A stretch of DNA of 64,000 nt from positions 2,108,001 to 2,172,000 of the forward strand of contig NZ_WEGH01000001.1 in NCBI RefSeq assembly GCF_009604375.1. The letters are read 5' to 3'. The stretch's first letter is position 1; each line of letters starts with the position of its first letter. The DNA is from Actinomadura macrotermitis. Its GTDB lineage: Bacteria; Actinomycetota; Actinomycetes; Streptosporangiales; Streptosporangiaceae. Positions 29,860-41,041 of this stretch are shown here, one piece after another. The translations under genes and the position numbers were made by a program. The notes beneath the pieces were generated by a model that worked only from the letters and a program-made list of their open reading frames with translations, was not told where the DNA came from and did not search any database.

Positions 29860-29866
29860 CCAGGTT

Positions 29867-30721
29867 CTACTGCCCAGCCGGAGCGCGGTAAATCCGGGCC
29901 CGGTCGACGTACATCGACACCCAGCGCGGGGTCGTGCGGGAGCGGCAGAACCCGGCGCCGCGGTCGCAGACCTGGTCGTTCTGCAGGGCGAGGCCCATCT
30001 TGCTGCGCTCGGGGGTGAGCGGCCCCCGGTAGCTCCAGATCCTCCTGCCGTCCATCCAGAAGGTGAGGCGGTGCGGCAGCCAGTCCAGGGCGAACACGTG
30101 CCAGGCGGTGAAGTCGCCCCGGACGTCGCGCTGGAGCTGGGTGCCCCGCGGGCCGTAGTGGACGAACAGGCCGGCGTCGCGCCGGTCGGGGTCGATGATC
30201 TCGGCGAAGTTGATCTCGGCGAACTCGGGGTGGCCGAAGACCTTCGGCCACAGCAGCGCGACCGCCGCGTAGCCGACGCCGCGCTCGGCGCGCATCCGCA
30301 CCTCCCAGCGGCCGTGGGTCTGGTGGAGGCGGGAGGCGATGCCGCCGGACAGGTCGCGGCCGCGGTAGAGGCCGCCGGTGAGTTTCAGGACGCCGTCCGC
30401 GACCGTCGTCGCGGCCTTGGTGCGCGGGTTGACGCGGGCGTCGGGGTAGTCGTAGACGAGCCAGGTGCGGGGGTCGACGCGGTCGCCGTCGAAGCCGTCG
30501 TCCACGACCGGCCTGCCCCAGAACGCCGGGGTGGCCGGTTCGGGGGACGGCGCGGCGCTCTTGGGGTGGATCGTCGGCGGCGGCATGGCGTCCGCCTTCC
30601 CCTGCGGCGCCGGGAGGGGCCGGGTCTCCGCCCGGCGGCCGGCCTGGGGGGCGCCGCCGCATGCCGCCGACGTCAGGACGAGGGCCGCCGCGCAGGCACG
30701 GGCGGCTGTGGGGGACCGCAT
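29867..30721 (-). CDS. GH16-like exported protein (putative lipoprotein)
   Basis: The 284-residue protein has a signal peptide ending at LTSAACGG (a weak lipobox), a Pro-rich linker and a concanavalin-like domain of glycoside hydrolase family 16 (about 68-280). Diagnostic parts are FDGDRVDPRTWLVYDYPD, GRWEVRMRAERGVGYA and WHVFALDWLPHRLTFWMDG. The usual catalytic EIDxxE motif appears as EINFAEI: both glutamates are present but the middle Asp is Asn. The enzyme may therefore be slow, altered or a carbohydrate binder. GGGGGC precedes the ATG. First gene of a three-gene unit. Confidence 0.84.
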   Translation of the reverse strand: MRSPTAARACAAALVLTSAACGGAPQAGRRAETRPLPAPQGKADAMPPPTIHPKSAAPSPEPATPAFWGRPVVDDGFDGDRVDPRTWLVYDYPDARVNPRTKAATTVADGVLKLTGGLYRGRDLSGGIASRLHQTHGRWEVRMRAERGVGYAAVALLWPKVFGHPEFAEINFAEIIDPDRRDAGLFVHYGPRGTQLQRDVRGDFTAWHVFALDWLPHRLTFWMDGRRIWSYRGPLTPERSKMGLALQNDQVCDRGAGFCRSRTTPRWVSMYVDRARIYRAPAGQ

Positions 30722-30806
30722 GCCCCCATGAGAACAGCGCCGCCGGCACGAATCACCAGAGATGCCGATAGTCGCCGATCGCTTGCGTTCTTGGCGCGAA
30801 AGGCGT

Positions 30807-31742
30807 TCAATCCCGGCGGCGCCGCGGCATCGGCACCCGGTCCAGGTCGTGGACGAGCACGATGTCGCCCCCGAACGCGGCGGCGGCCTGCTCGACGAAG
30901 CGCGGCTCGTCCTCGGCCTGGTAGCGCTCGGAGAAGTGGGTGAGCACGAGCCGGCGCACGTCGCCCTCGGCGGCGGCCTTGCCCGCCTGGCCGGCGGTCA
31001 GGTGGCCGTAGTCGGCGGCGAGCGCGGCGTCCTCGTCCAGGAAGGTCGACTCGATGATCAGCATGTCGGCGCCGTCGGCCAGCGCGGCGACGCCGTCGCA
31101 CAGGCGGGTGTCCATGACGAACGCGACCCGCTGCCCGGGCCGGGGGACGCTGCACTCGGCCAGGGTGACGGTCCGCCCGTCCGGCGCGACCACCGACCCC
31201 TCCTGCTGGAGGCGCCGCACCAGCGGACCGCGCACGCCGCGCGCCGCGAGCTCGGCGGGCAGCATCGTCACACCGTCCGGCTCGGCCAGCCGGTAGCCGT
31301 AGGACTCGACCGGGTGCGACAGGCGGTGCGCGGTGAGGGTGAAGGGCGCGTCGCCGGTGTCCAGTTCCATGGCGTCGCCGCTGACCGGCTGCTCGTGGAT
31401 GACGCCGGTGTCGCGGAAGGCGCTGGCGTGCCGCAGCCGCTCCCAGAAGTGCGCGCCGCTCGCCGGGAACGCCGCGTCCACCCGGTGCGCGACGCCGTCG
31501 CGGGCGACCCGCTGCACGATCCCGGGGACGCCGAGGCAGTGGTCGCCGTGGAAGTGCGTCACGCAGATCCAGGTCAGCTCGTTCGCCGACGCCCCGGCCA
31601 GCGACATCTGCCGCTGGGTGCCCTCGCCCGGGTCGAACAGCAGCGCGTGGCCGTCCCAGCGCAGCAGATAGCCGTTGTGGTTGCGGTGCCGGGTGGGGAC
31701 GGCGCTGGCCGAGCCGAGGACGAGCAGATCGCGTGCGGACAT
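30807..31742 (-). CDS. rnz: Ribonuclease Z (tRNA 3'-processing endonuclease)
   Basis: Zinc-dependent metallo-beta-lactamase-fold nuclease that trims tRNA 3' trailers. The 311-residue protein carries the metal motif [13 protein letters not shown] (H63, H65, D67, H68), [19 protein letters not shown] and LTHFSERY, all characteristic of RNase Z rather than of other beta-lactamase-fold proteins. GGGGG precedes the ATG at 31742. Divergent from the split-barrel gene. Confidence 0.92.
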   Translation of the reverse strand: MSARDLLVLGSASAVPTRHRNHNGYLLRWDGHALLFDPGEGTQRQMSLAGASANELTWICVTHFHGDHCLGVPGIVQRVARDGVAHRVDAAFPASGAHFWERLRHASAFRDTGVIHEQPVSGDAMELDTGDAPFTLTAHRLSHPVESYGYRLAEPDGVTMLPAELAARGVRGPLVRRLQQEGSVVAPDGRTVTLAECSVPRPGQRVAFVMDTRLCDGVAALADGADMLIIESTFLDEDAALAADYGHLTAGQAGKAAAEGDVRRLVLTHFSERYQAEDEPRFVEQAAAAFGGDIVLVHDLDRVPMPRRRRD

Positions 31743-31817
31743 GCCCCCATGGTGCCGGTGCGGACGTGCGGTAAGCGATTGATTATGGTGGCCGGACCCC
31801 GACCGAACGGAGTTCAC

Positions 31818-32294
31818 ATGGCCAGCGGCAAGCGCGACAAGATCAAGATGTCCCCCGAGGAGATCGCGGCCTTCCTGGACGAGAGCTTCAAGGTGCAGGT
31901 CGCCACGATCGGCAAGGACGGCGAACCGCACCTGGTCACCATGTTCTACGCGCTGCTGGAGGGCCGGATCGCCTTCACCACCTACCGGTCCTCGCAGAAG
32001 GTGCTGAACCTGCGCCGCGACCCGACGATGACGTGCCTGGTCGAGGACGGCGTCCAGTACTCCGAGCTGCGCGGCGTCGCCCTGTACGGCACCGGCCGGA
32101 TCGTCGAGGACATGGACGAGCTGATGAAGGTCGGCGTGGTCGTCGGCTCCCGGATGGCGGGGCTGCCGGTGCCGAAGGTCGGCGAGCCGGTCGACCCGGC
32201 CTTCGCCGAGGGCGTCCGGCAGGCGATGTCCAAGCGCGTCCTGGTCGTGATGGAGCCGGACCGGATCGTCAGCTGGGACCACGCCAAGGCCTGA
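31818..32294 (+). CDS. Pyridoxamine 5'-phosphate oxidase-like split-barrel protein (FMN or F420)
   Basis: Single-domain protein of 158 residues with the flavin/deazaflavin split beta-barrel: [40 protein letters not shown] and [16 protein letters not shown]. Actinobacteria have many such proteins that reduce substrates with F420H2 or FMN; the cofactor and substrate are not evident. CGGAG lies before the ATG at 31818. It ends at a convergent terminator shared with ltrA. Confidence 0.85.
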   Translation: MASGKRDKIKMSPEEIAAFLDESFKVQVATIGKDGEPHLVTMFYALLEGRIAFTTYRSSQKVLNLRRDPTMTCLVEDGVQYSELRGVALYGTGRIVEDMDELMKVGVVVGSRMAGLPVPKVGEPVDPAFAEGVRQAMSKRVLVVMEPDRIVSWDHAKA

Positions 32295-32323
32295 CCCCGC
32301 CGCCGGGAGGCGGGATCCCCGCT

Positions 32324-32359
32324 GGAGCCGGCGGCCGTCGAGCGCCGGCCGCCGGTTCC
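32324..32359. terminator. Bidirectional hairpin terminator
   Basis: Arms of 14 bp (32324-32337 with 32346-32359, one G-T pair, loop of 8) lie between the convergent split-barrel gene and the LtrA-like gene. Confidence 0.7.
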
Positions 32360-32369
32360 CGTTCGGGCC

Positions 32370-33590
32370 TTACGCCGCCGGCTCCGCGACGAGGGCGGGT
32401 TCCGCGGTGGCCTCCAGGCGGCGGCGGGCGCGGACGTCCCAGAGCGCGACGCCGACGACGACCGCGCCGGTCGCGATGTGCAGCGCCAGCGGCGTCAGCA
32501 GCGGGCCGGCCGCCGCCAGCAGCGCCAGGACGCCGAGGGCCACCAGCCGCGCCCCGGTGAAGTGGCCGAAGACCGCCTTCTTGAACAGGGCGTGGCCCGC
32601 GACGAACAGCGCCGGGCCGCCCGTCGCGACCGCGACGAAGCCCCACTCCACGTGCCCCGCCGGGTGCGCGATGACCAGCTCGTCGGCGACCGCGCCGACG
32701 ATGATGCCCGCGATCATCACGATGTGGATGTAGGTGTAGGCCGAGCGGCCGATGCGGCCCGGGTCGTCGGAGGCGGCGATGCGCTCGGCGGCGGCCTCGG
32801 CGGTGCGGTCGAAGTAGATCCACCACAGCGCGACCGCGCCGGCGAACGCCGACACGAACGCGGCCACCACGGCCGGCGTGCGGTGCAGGCCGCCCAGGGT
32901 CGCGCCGGTGACCAGCACGCCCTCACCGAGCGCGATGATCACGAACAGCTGGCAGCGCTCGGCCATGTGCGCGCCGTCGATGCTCCAGTCGGCGGTGCTG
33001 GACCGGCCGAGGCCGGGCGTGGCGTAGCCGTGCGACGGCGCCAGGTACTCCATCACCACGGCCAGCACCCAGATCCCGGTGCGCAGCGCCGGGTCGTCCA
33101 CCAGGGCGCCCGCGATCCACGCCACGGCCGACAATGCGATCCAGAACAGCACCCGCTGGAAGTTGCGGCCGAGCTCGTGGCCCCAGGTCGCCACGACCAC
33201 GAACACGGTGCGGCCCACCTGGATCGCGGCATAGCCCGCCGCGAACCACAGGCCGTCGCCGCCGAACGCGCCCGGCAGCATCGCCGCCATGAACAGGCCC
33301 GCGAGCATGACGCCCGCCAGCATGACGCGCACGACCGGGTGGTCGGGGTCGAACCAGTTGGTCGTCCAGCAGGTGTACATCCACGCCCACCAGACGGCCA
33401 GCAGGAGCAGCAGCGTCTCGGCCGCGCCGCGGACCGTCAGGTGCTCCAGCAGCCGGTGCGACAGCTGGGTGATGGCGAAGACGAAGACCAGGTCGAAGAA
33501 CAGCTCGAAGAACGTGACCCGGGCGCCCTGCCCGCTGCGCGGGCGCAGCACGCCGGGTCTCGTCTCCGCGGGCGGTGCCGGGGGGTGCAC
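32370..33590 (-). CDS. LtrA-family low-temperature-requirement membrane protein
   Basis: Integral membrane protein of 406 residues with about 10-12 helices. The LtrA family signature is clear: TFFELFFDLVFVFAITQLSH near the start and MAERCQLFVIIALGEGVL in the middle. The biochemical role of the family is unknown. GTG at 33590 has no obvious ribosome binding site. It lies 12 nt downstream of the small gene that overlaps mca, so it is probably part of the mca transcription unit. Confidence 0.9.
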   Translation of the reverse strand: MHPPAPPAETRPGVLRPRSGQGARVTFFELFFDLVFVFAITQLSHRLLEHLTVRGAAETLLLLLAVWWAWMYTCWTTNWFDPDHPVVRVMLAGVMLAGLFMAAMLPGAFGGDGLWFAAGYAAIQVGRTVFVVVATWGHELGRNFQRVLFWIALSAVAWIAGALVDDPALRTGIWVLAVVMEYLAPSHGYATPGLGRSSTADWSIDGAHMAERCQLFVIIALGEGVLVTGATLGGLHRTPAVVAAFVSAFAGAVALWWIYFDRTAEAAAERIAASDDPGRIGRSAYTYIHIVMIAGIIVGAVADELVIAHPAGHVEWGFVAVATGGPALFVAGHALFKKAVFGHFTGARLVALGVLALLAAAGPLLTPLALHIATGAVVVGVALWDVRARRRLEATAEPALVAEPAA

Positions 33591-33602
33591 GCCGCGGCCG
33601 CG

Positions 33603-33854
33603 CTAGACCGTGTCGGGCGGAGTGCCGCCGGCCGGCTTGGTCGCGGAGGACGCCCGGGCCGCCTTGGCGGCCTGGGCGCGCTCCCACTCCTGCTGCTTCA
33701 GATCGGCCTCCTTGGGGGCGTCGATCCGGCGCATCTGCTTGTTCATCGAGCGGATGAGGAAGACCAGGGCGACGGCGAGCGCGATGAAGACCCCGAAACC
33801 GAGCAGGCCGGGGCTGACCGTGTCGTCGTTGAGCGGAATGGCGAGTGCGAGCAT
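33603..33854 (-). CDS. Small membrane protein linked to mca
   Basis: An 83-residue protein with a short N-terminus, one helix (GLLGFGVFIALAVALVFLI, residues 16-34) and a charged C-terminal tail (EADLKQQEWERAQAAKAA). It corresponds in place and form to Rv1083 of M. tuberculosis. Its ATG shares one base with the mca stop (TGATG), so translation is coupled to mca. Function unknown. Confidence 0.82.
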   Translation of the reverse strand: MLALAIPLNDDTVSPGLLGFGVFIALAVALVFLIRSMNKQMRRIDAPKEADLKQQEWERAQAAKAARASSATKPAGGTPPDTV

Positions 33855-34765
33855 CAGAGGGACACCTTCTCCCGAACGCCGGCGAACAGGTCGTCCTCCG
33901 GCAGCTCGGTGTCGACGAGAGACCTGGCCAAATGGTAGTCCTCGGTCGGCCAGGCCTCGCGCTGGACGTCCAGCGGGACCGCGAACCAGAAGCCGTTCGG
34001 GTCGATCTGGGTGGCATGCGCCAGCAGCGCCTGGTCCCGGGTCTCGAAGAACCCGGCGCAGGGCACCCGGGTGGTGACCTCCCACTCCTGCGGGCGCTCG
34101 TCCAGCCGCTTGATCCAGTCGACGTAGGGCGACTCCAGGCCGCGCTCCTCCATCGCCGCGTGCAGCGCGAGCATCCGGTCCTTGGTGAAGGTCATGTGGT
34201 AGTAGAGCTTCAGCGGCTGCCACGGCTCGCCGGCGCCGGGGTAGCGGTCGGGGTCGCCGGCGGCCTCGAAGGCCTCCACCGACACCTCGTGGCACTTGAC
34301 GTGGTCGGGGTGGGGGTAGCCGCCCCGCTCGTCGTAGGTGAGCATCACGTGCGGGCGGAACTCGCGGACGGCCCGCACCAGCGGCTCGGACGCGGCCTCC
34401 AGCGGCTCCAGCGCGAAGCAGCCCTCCGGCAGCGGCGGCAGCGGGTCCCCCTCGGGGAAGCCGGAGTCGACGAAGCCGAGCCAGCGCTGCTCGACGCCGA
34501 GGATCTCGCGGGCGCGCGCCATCTCCTCGTTGCGCACCGTGCCGATGTTCGCCAGCACCTCGGGGCGGTCCATCGCGGGGTTGAGGATGCTGCCGCGCTC
34601 CCCGCCGGTGCAGGTGACCACGAGCACCTCGACGCCCTCGGCCACGTAGCGGGCCATGGTGGCGGCGCCCTTGCTCGACTCGTCGTCGGGGTGGGCGTGC
34701 ACGGCCATCAGCCGCAGCCGCGGCCCGGACGCGGCGGGCACGGTGTTGTCCATGGGCTCGGGCAC
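33854..34765 (-). CDS. mca: Mycothiol S-conjugate amidase
   Basis: Zinc amidase that cleaves mycothiol-toxin conjugates to a mercapturic acid and GlcN-inositol, for detoxification. The 303-residue LmbE-like protein has the metal site HAHPDDE (23-29) and [14 protein letters not shown], plus the family stretch [16 protein letters not shown] at 34765 is preceded by GGGAGAG; ATG at 34753 has no such signal. It heads the mca-small protein-ltrA unit and is divergent from the DUF4307 gene, as in other actinobacteria. MshB is the main alternative but context and sequence favor Mca. Confidence 0.94.
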   Translation of the reverse strand: MPEPMDNTVPAASGPRLRLMAVHAHPDDESSKGAATMARYVAEGVEVLVVTCTGGERGSILNPAMDRPEVLANIGTVRNEEMARAREILGVEQRWLGFVDSGFPEGDPLPPLPEGCFALEPLEAASEPLVRAVREFRPHVMLTYDERGGYPHPDHVKCHEVSVEAFEAAGDPDRYPGAGEPWQPLKLYYHMTFTKDRMLALHAAMEERGLESPYVDWIKRLDERPQEWEVTTRVPCAGFFETRDQALLAHATQIDPNGFWFAVPLDVQREAWPTEDYHLARSLVDTELPEDDLFAGVREKVSL

Positions 34766-34888
34766 CTGGGGCTCTCCCTGTTCAGCAGACCGGTTCGCGC
34801 CGCTTCGGGCACCCCGGTTCGGAGCACCCGGCGCGACGCACGAGAATTGTTCCTGACAACGTCCACGGCCCGCACGGAGATTCCCGCG

Positions 34889-35281
34889 ATGACGACCACC
34901 GCCCCGCAGGACACGACGAGCGTCGACGAGCGCCGGGGCCTCGGCGTCCTCGGCTGGGTGGTGTGCGGCGGCCTCGCCGCGGTGTTCGCCGTCGGCTGGG
35001 CGTTGATCTTCGCGCATGTGGGCCAGACGCCCGGCATATCCTCGCAGACCTACACCTGGAACGTGCGCGGCGACAACGCCGTCGAGGTGAGCTACATGGT
35101 CGCCAAGCCGAAGAACGACGAGGTCCGCTGCACCGTCGACGCCTACGACACCCATCTGGCCGTGCTGGCCGAGCAGCAGGTCGTCATCCCGCGCGGCACC
35201 GCGCGGCTCGACCGGACCGACACCCTCACCACCCCCCGGCGGGCCACCGGCGCCCGCGTCCGGGACTGCCGCAAGGTGTGA
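34889..35281 (+). CDS. DUF4307 membrane protein
   Basis: The 130-residue protein has a transmembrane helix ([19 protein letters not shown], about 23-41) and an extracytoplasmic beta domain with [18 protein letters not shown] and [17 protein letters not shown]. The family sits beside mca and greA throughout the actinobacteria (Rv1081c in M. tuberculosis). Function unknown. GGAGA precedes the ATG. Confidence 0.87.
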   Translation: MTTTAPQDTTSVDERRGLGVLGWVVCGGLAAVFAVGWALIFAHVGQTPGISSQTYTWNVRGDNAVEVSYMVAKPKNDEVRCTVDAYDTHLAVLAEQQVVIPRGTARLDRTDTLTTPRRATGARVRDCRKV

Positions 35282-35478
35282 CCCGGCGCCACCTGGGAAC
35301 CGGTGAACCCGCAGGTGAAGCCGAAACGCGTTTGCCCGATTGCAGGCGGCCGGAACAGGGAACCTTTACCCGCACACACCGGATAGGCTAGAGGTTTCAC
35401 CCGGCCGCACTTCATGTCGATGTGTAGCCCGCCCACCCCGGTCGGGCGATGATCGCACCATGTGGATGAGGAGTACCC

Positions 35479-35979
35479 GTGACCGAGACCCGTGCTGACA
35501 ACGTCACCTGGCTGACCCAGGAGGCGTACGACCGGCTCAAGAACGAGCTGGACTACCTGTCGGTCCGGGGCCGCCGCGAGATCGCTGACAAGATCGAGGC
35601 AGCCCGGGAAGAGGGCGACCTGCGCGAGAACGGCGGCTACCACGCGGCCAAGGAGGAGCAGGGCAAGATCGAAGGCCGCATCCTCCAGCTCCAGGGCATC
35701 CTGGAGAACGCGCGCGTCGGCGAGGCGCCGCGCACCGAGGGCGTGGTCGGACCCGGCATGACCGTCACGATCGCCTTCGAGGGCGACGACGAGGAGGTCA
35801 CCTTCCTGCTCGCCTCCCGCGAGGAGAGCGGAGCCCCCATAGACGTCTACTCCCCCAAGTCGCCGCTCGGCGCCGCCATCAATGGCAAGAAGGTGGGCGA
35901 GAAGGCCACCTACTCGCTGCCGAACGGCCGCAGCATGACCGTCGAGATCCTCGACGCGACTCCTTATGTCGGTGGTTAG
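35479..35979 (+). CDS. greA: Transcription elongation factor GreA
   Basis: Rescues backtracked RNA polymerase by stimulating transcript cleavage. The 166-residue protein has an N-terminal coiled coil with the acidic tip EEGDLRENGGYHAAKEEQG (in positions 45-63) and a C-terminal domain with KSPLGAAINGKKVGEKATY. GTG at 35479 is behind GAGGAG. A possible -10 (TAGGCT, 35384-35389) lies in the 197-bp leader. Confidence 0.96.
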   Translation: MTETRADNVTWLTQEAYDRLKNELDYLSVRGRREIADKIEAAREEGDLRENGGYHAAKEEQGKIEGRILQLQGILENARVGEAPRTEGVVGPGMTVTIAFEGDDEEVTFLLASREESGAPIDVYSPKSPLGAAINGKKVGEKATYSLPNGRSMTVEILDATPYVGG

Positions 35980-36025
35980 GCCTGGCGGCCCGACCACGGC
36001 CTGACGGCCTGGCCGGCGAGCGCTC

Positions 36026-36079
36026 GGTCGCTTCGCGACCCGACCGCTGAAGCTTCGCCTTCGGCCCGCTTCAGCGGTC
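36026..36079 (+). terminator. Hairpin cluster after greA
   Basis: Two perfect hairpins in series: GGTCGC-TTC-GCGACC (36026-36040) and a 12-bp stem (36042-36053 with 36068-36079). Further imperfect stems extend to about 36110. The cluster probably ends the greA transcript. Confidence 0.6.
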
Positions 36080-36161
36080 AGGCCTTCGGTCGCGCTCGCG
36101 CGTGGCCGGGGTCGTCGGTCATGCACAACCCTGCATAATCCGTTTGCGCCGCGGTGACTCC

Positions 36162-36198
36162 CGAAAGCCCGCCGTCCCATTGGGGCGGCGGGCTTTCG
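36162..36198. terminator. Bidirectional terminator at the 3' end of the Lrp gene
   Basis: A perfect 13-bp stem (36162-36174 with 36186-36198) is extended by inner pairs to a 3-nt loop and flanked by TTTCGTTT on the plus strand and TTTCGG on the minus strand. It lies 2 nt past the Lrp stop. Confidence 0.85.
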
Positions 36199-36200
36199 TT

Positions 36201-36674
36201 TCAGGGCTGGTTACTGGCCGCTTTGACCAGCGGGAGCGTCCTGGCCGGGATCTGGTTGGCGAGGGAGATCACCGAGGAGGCGCGCTCCACTCCGCCGACG
36301 TCGACGATCTCGTCGATGACGCGCTGCAGGTCCTGGTTGCTGCGGGCCACCACGCGGCACAGCATGTCGCCGCCGCCGGTGATGGTGTGGGCCTCGATCA
36401 CCTCGGGGACGGCGGCCAGGCGGTCGGCGACCGGGTCGTGGCCGCCGGCCTGGCGCAGCTGGAGGGTGACGAACGCGGTCACGCCGTAGCCGAGGGCGGC
36501 CGGGTCGATCTCGGGGCCGAAGCCGCGGATGACGCCCTGGCGGGTGAGGCGGTCCAGGCGGGCCTGGACGGTGCCGCGCGCGACGCCGAGGCGGCGGGAG
36601 GCCTCCAGCACGCCGATGCGGGGCTCGGCGGTGAACAGCTCCAGGAGGCGGCCGTCCAGGGCGTCGATCGTCAT
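36201..36674 (-). CDS. Lrp/AsnC-family regulator
   Basis: The 157-residue protein has an N-terminal helix-turn-helix (RIGVLEASRRLGVARGTVQA, about 19-38) and a C-terminal RAM effector domain (VTAFVTLQLRQAGGHD, IEAHTITGGGDMLCRVVA). ATG at 36674 fits the family N-terminus; an ATG at 36689 (five residues more) has a better-spaced AGGTTG. Divergent from hppD, the same arrangement I know from streptomycetes, so it is the probable regulator of tyrosine catabolism, responding to an aromatic amino acid or its keto acid. Confidence 0.9.
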   Translation of the reverse strand: MTIDALDGRLLELFTAEPRIGVLEASRRLGVARGTVQARLDRLTRQGVIRGFGPEIDPAALGYGVTAFVTLQLRQAGGHDPVADRLAAVPEVIEAHTITGGGDMLCRVVARSNQDLQRVIDEIVDVGGVERASSVISLANQIPARTLPLVKAASNQP

Positions 36675-36701
36675 GGCTCCTCGTTCCATGGTCAACCTGT
36701 A

Positions 36702-37892
<1,191 letters not shown>

Positions 37893-37968
37893 GCCGCTGA
37901 CGGAAAATCATGGCCAACCAGCGGGTCGGCAAGGTTTGGCGGGCGGCCGTCCGGCCAATCCTGACGGC

Positions 37969-38478
37969 ATGACGCAACCGCCCCACGACCCCGAGGACCA
38001 GCGGTGGCAGCCGCCGGCCGACCCGCACGAACCACCCCGGCTCCGCAAGGACCAGTCGCAGCAGCCGTACGGCGAGTCCCAGCCGCCGTACGGCTCGCAG
38101 CAGCCCTACCAGCCGTACGAGCAACAGCAGCAGTACGGGCAGCAGCAGTACGGGCAGCAGCCCTACGGGGGCGGCTACGGCGACCCCTACGGCACCTCCC
38201 CCTACCAGGGCGGCGCCCGGGGCGGCACCAACGGCATGGCGATCGCCAGCCTGGTCACCGGGATCGTCGGGCTCTTCCTGCTCTGCGGCCTCGGCTCGAT
38301 CGCCGCGGTCATCCTCGGCCACATGGCGCTCGGCCGGATCAAGCGGACCGGCGAGGACGGCCGCCCGCTGGCGATCATCGGCCTGGTGCTCGGCTACCTC
38401 GGCCTGCTGCTGACGATCCTGCTCGTGGTGCTGGTGCTGACCGGTTCCATCCTCAGCGGGAGCGACAGCACGTATTGA
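37969..38478 (+). CDS. DUF4190 membrane protein with Gln/Tyr/Pro-rich N-terminus
   Basis: The 169-residue protein has a disordered cytoplasmic region (1-90) rich in QPYG and QQQYG repeats, then two transmembrane helices (IASLVTGIVGLFLLCGLGS and IIGLVLGYLGLLLTILLVV) separated by a short loop with LGHMALGRIKRTGEDG. This is the DUF4190 pattern. Its first 16 residues (MTQPPHDPEDQRWQPP) and the DNA before them closely match the next gene. No ribosome binding site is evident. Confidence 0.83.
   Translation: MTQPPHDPEDQRWQPPADPHEPPRLRKDQSQQPYGESQPPYGSQQPYQPYEQQQQYGQQQYGQQPYGGGYGDPYGTSPYQGGARGGTNGMAIASLVTGIVGLFLLCGLGSIAAVILGHMALGRIKRTGEDGRPLAIIGLVLGYLGLLLTILLVVLVLTGSILSGSDSTY
38125..38154 (+). repeat. 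15-bp tandem repeat (two copies)
   Basis: CAGCAGCAGTACGGG occurs twice in tandem and encodes QQQYG repeats in the DUF4190 protein. Confidence 0.8.
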
Positions 38479-38555
38479 TCGCCCACGGGTAAACAATCAC
38501 CCTGTTCCTGGCGCGGCGGTGTTTGCCGGACGTCCCTTCCGTCCAGGTTCACGGC

Positions 38556-39164
38556 ATGACGCAACCGCCACGCGATTCCGAAGGACAGCCCTGGGAGCCG
38601 CCGCAGGAGAACCCGTACGGCGCTCCGCCGCCCTACCCGGGGTCGCCCTACGGCGGCCCGGCGGCGGGCTACGCCGACCCCGCCGAGGGCCTGGCCGGCC
38701 GCTGGCGGCGCCTCGGCGCGGCGATCATCGACAGCGTCATCGTCGGTGCGGTGTCCGCGCTGGTCAGCCTGCCCTTTCCCGAGGTCGTCCGGGTGGTGAC
38801 GGTCGACGGCGAGTCCGACGTCCGCTACAGCGGCCCCGGCGCCCTGGTGAACTTCCTGACGGCCCTCGCCGCGTTCCTCTACTACGTGATCATGCATGCG
38901 AAGCGGGGCCAGACGGTCGGCAAGATGCTGCTCGGCATCCGCGTCGTGCGGGCGGAGGACGGCGGCGCGATCTCCTTCGGCCGGTCCGCCGCGCGGACGG
39001 CCTTCTACTACGTCCTCAGCTTCGTCACCTGCGGCATCGGCGGCCTCGTCGACGTCGCGTGGATCCTGTGGGACCCGCGCCGCCAGGCCCTGCACGACAA
39101 GGTGGCCCGGACGCTGGTGGTGTCCGCGCCGGCCGGCGCGCCCGACCCCTACGCCGGCCGCTGA
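38556..39164 (+). CDS. RDD-domain membrane protein
   Basis: The 202-residue protein has a Pro/Tyr/Gly-rich N-terminus (MTQPPRDSEGQPWEPP) and an RDD domain with three or four helices: LAGRWRRLGAAIIDSVIVG, FLTALAAFLYYVIMHAKRGQ and TVGKMLLGIRVVRAEDGG. RDD proteins are suggested transporters, some of them Na+ or Li+/H+ antiporters; substrate unknown. The start region duplicates that of the preceding gene. A hairpin follows the stop. Confidence 0.86.
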   Translation: MTQPPRDSEGQPWEPPQENPYGAPPPYPGSPYGGPAAGYADPAEGLAGRWRRLGAAIIDSVIVGAVSALVSLPFPEVVRVVTVDGESDVRYSGPGALVNFLTALAAFLYYVIMHAKRGQTVGKMLLGIRVVRAEDGGAISFGRSAARTAFYYVLSFVTCGIGGLVDVAWILWDPRRQALHDKVARTLVVSAPAGAPDPYAGR

Positions 39165-39189
39165 CCGGCTTACCCCGATGGTCCAGGTT

Positions 39190-39221
39190 GCCCAGCCTGT
39201 CCGACACGGGGCAGGCTGGGC
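39190..39221 (+). terminator. Hairpin terminator after the RDD gene
   Basis: Perfect 10-bp arms GCCCAGCCTG and CAGGCTGGGC (39190-39199, 39212-39221; loop of 12) lie 25 nt past the stop. It separates the RDD gene from the peptidase array. Confidence 0.7.
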
Positions 39222-39245
39222 ACTGTGCATACGGCCGGTAGCCCC

Positions 39246-40904
<1,659 letters not shown>

Positions 40905-41041
40905 TCCCGGCAGCGGCCGGGTCAACGGCCGGACGGGGCGCGGCGGGCACCGCCCCGATCGGGTGAACGACCGGCAAGGACTCGCAAAAGGCCGGGCAAG
41001 TGGCGCGACGCCCGGCGCGCGGCCCCATCAGTGTTGGCGGG

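Noticed and set aside
34766..34888. Possible sigma-R promoter of mca (AGGAAC element)
   Set aside because: The -10 GTT element is not found at the right distance, so the match to GGGAAT-N18-GTT is inadequate.
38125..38154. Short tandem repeat considered as CRISPR-like or VNTR array
   Set aside because: Only two in-frame copies without spacers; it encodes the Gln-rich tail of a membrane protein.
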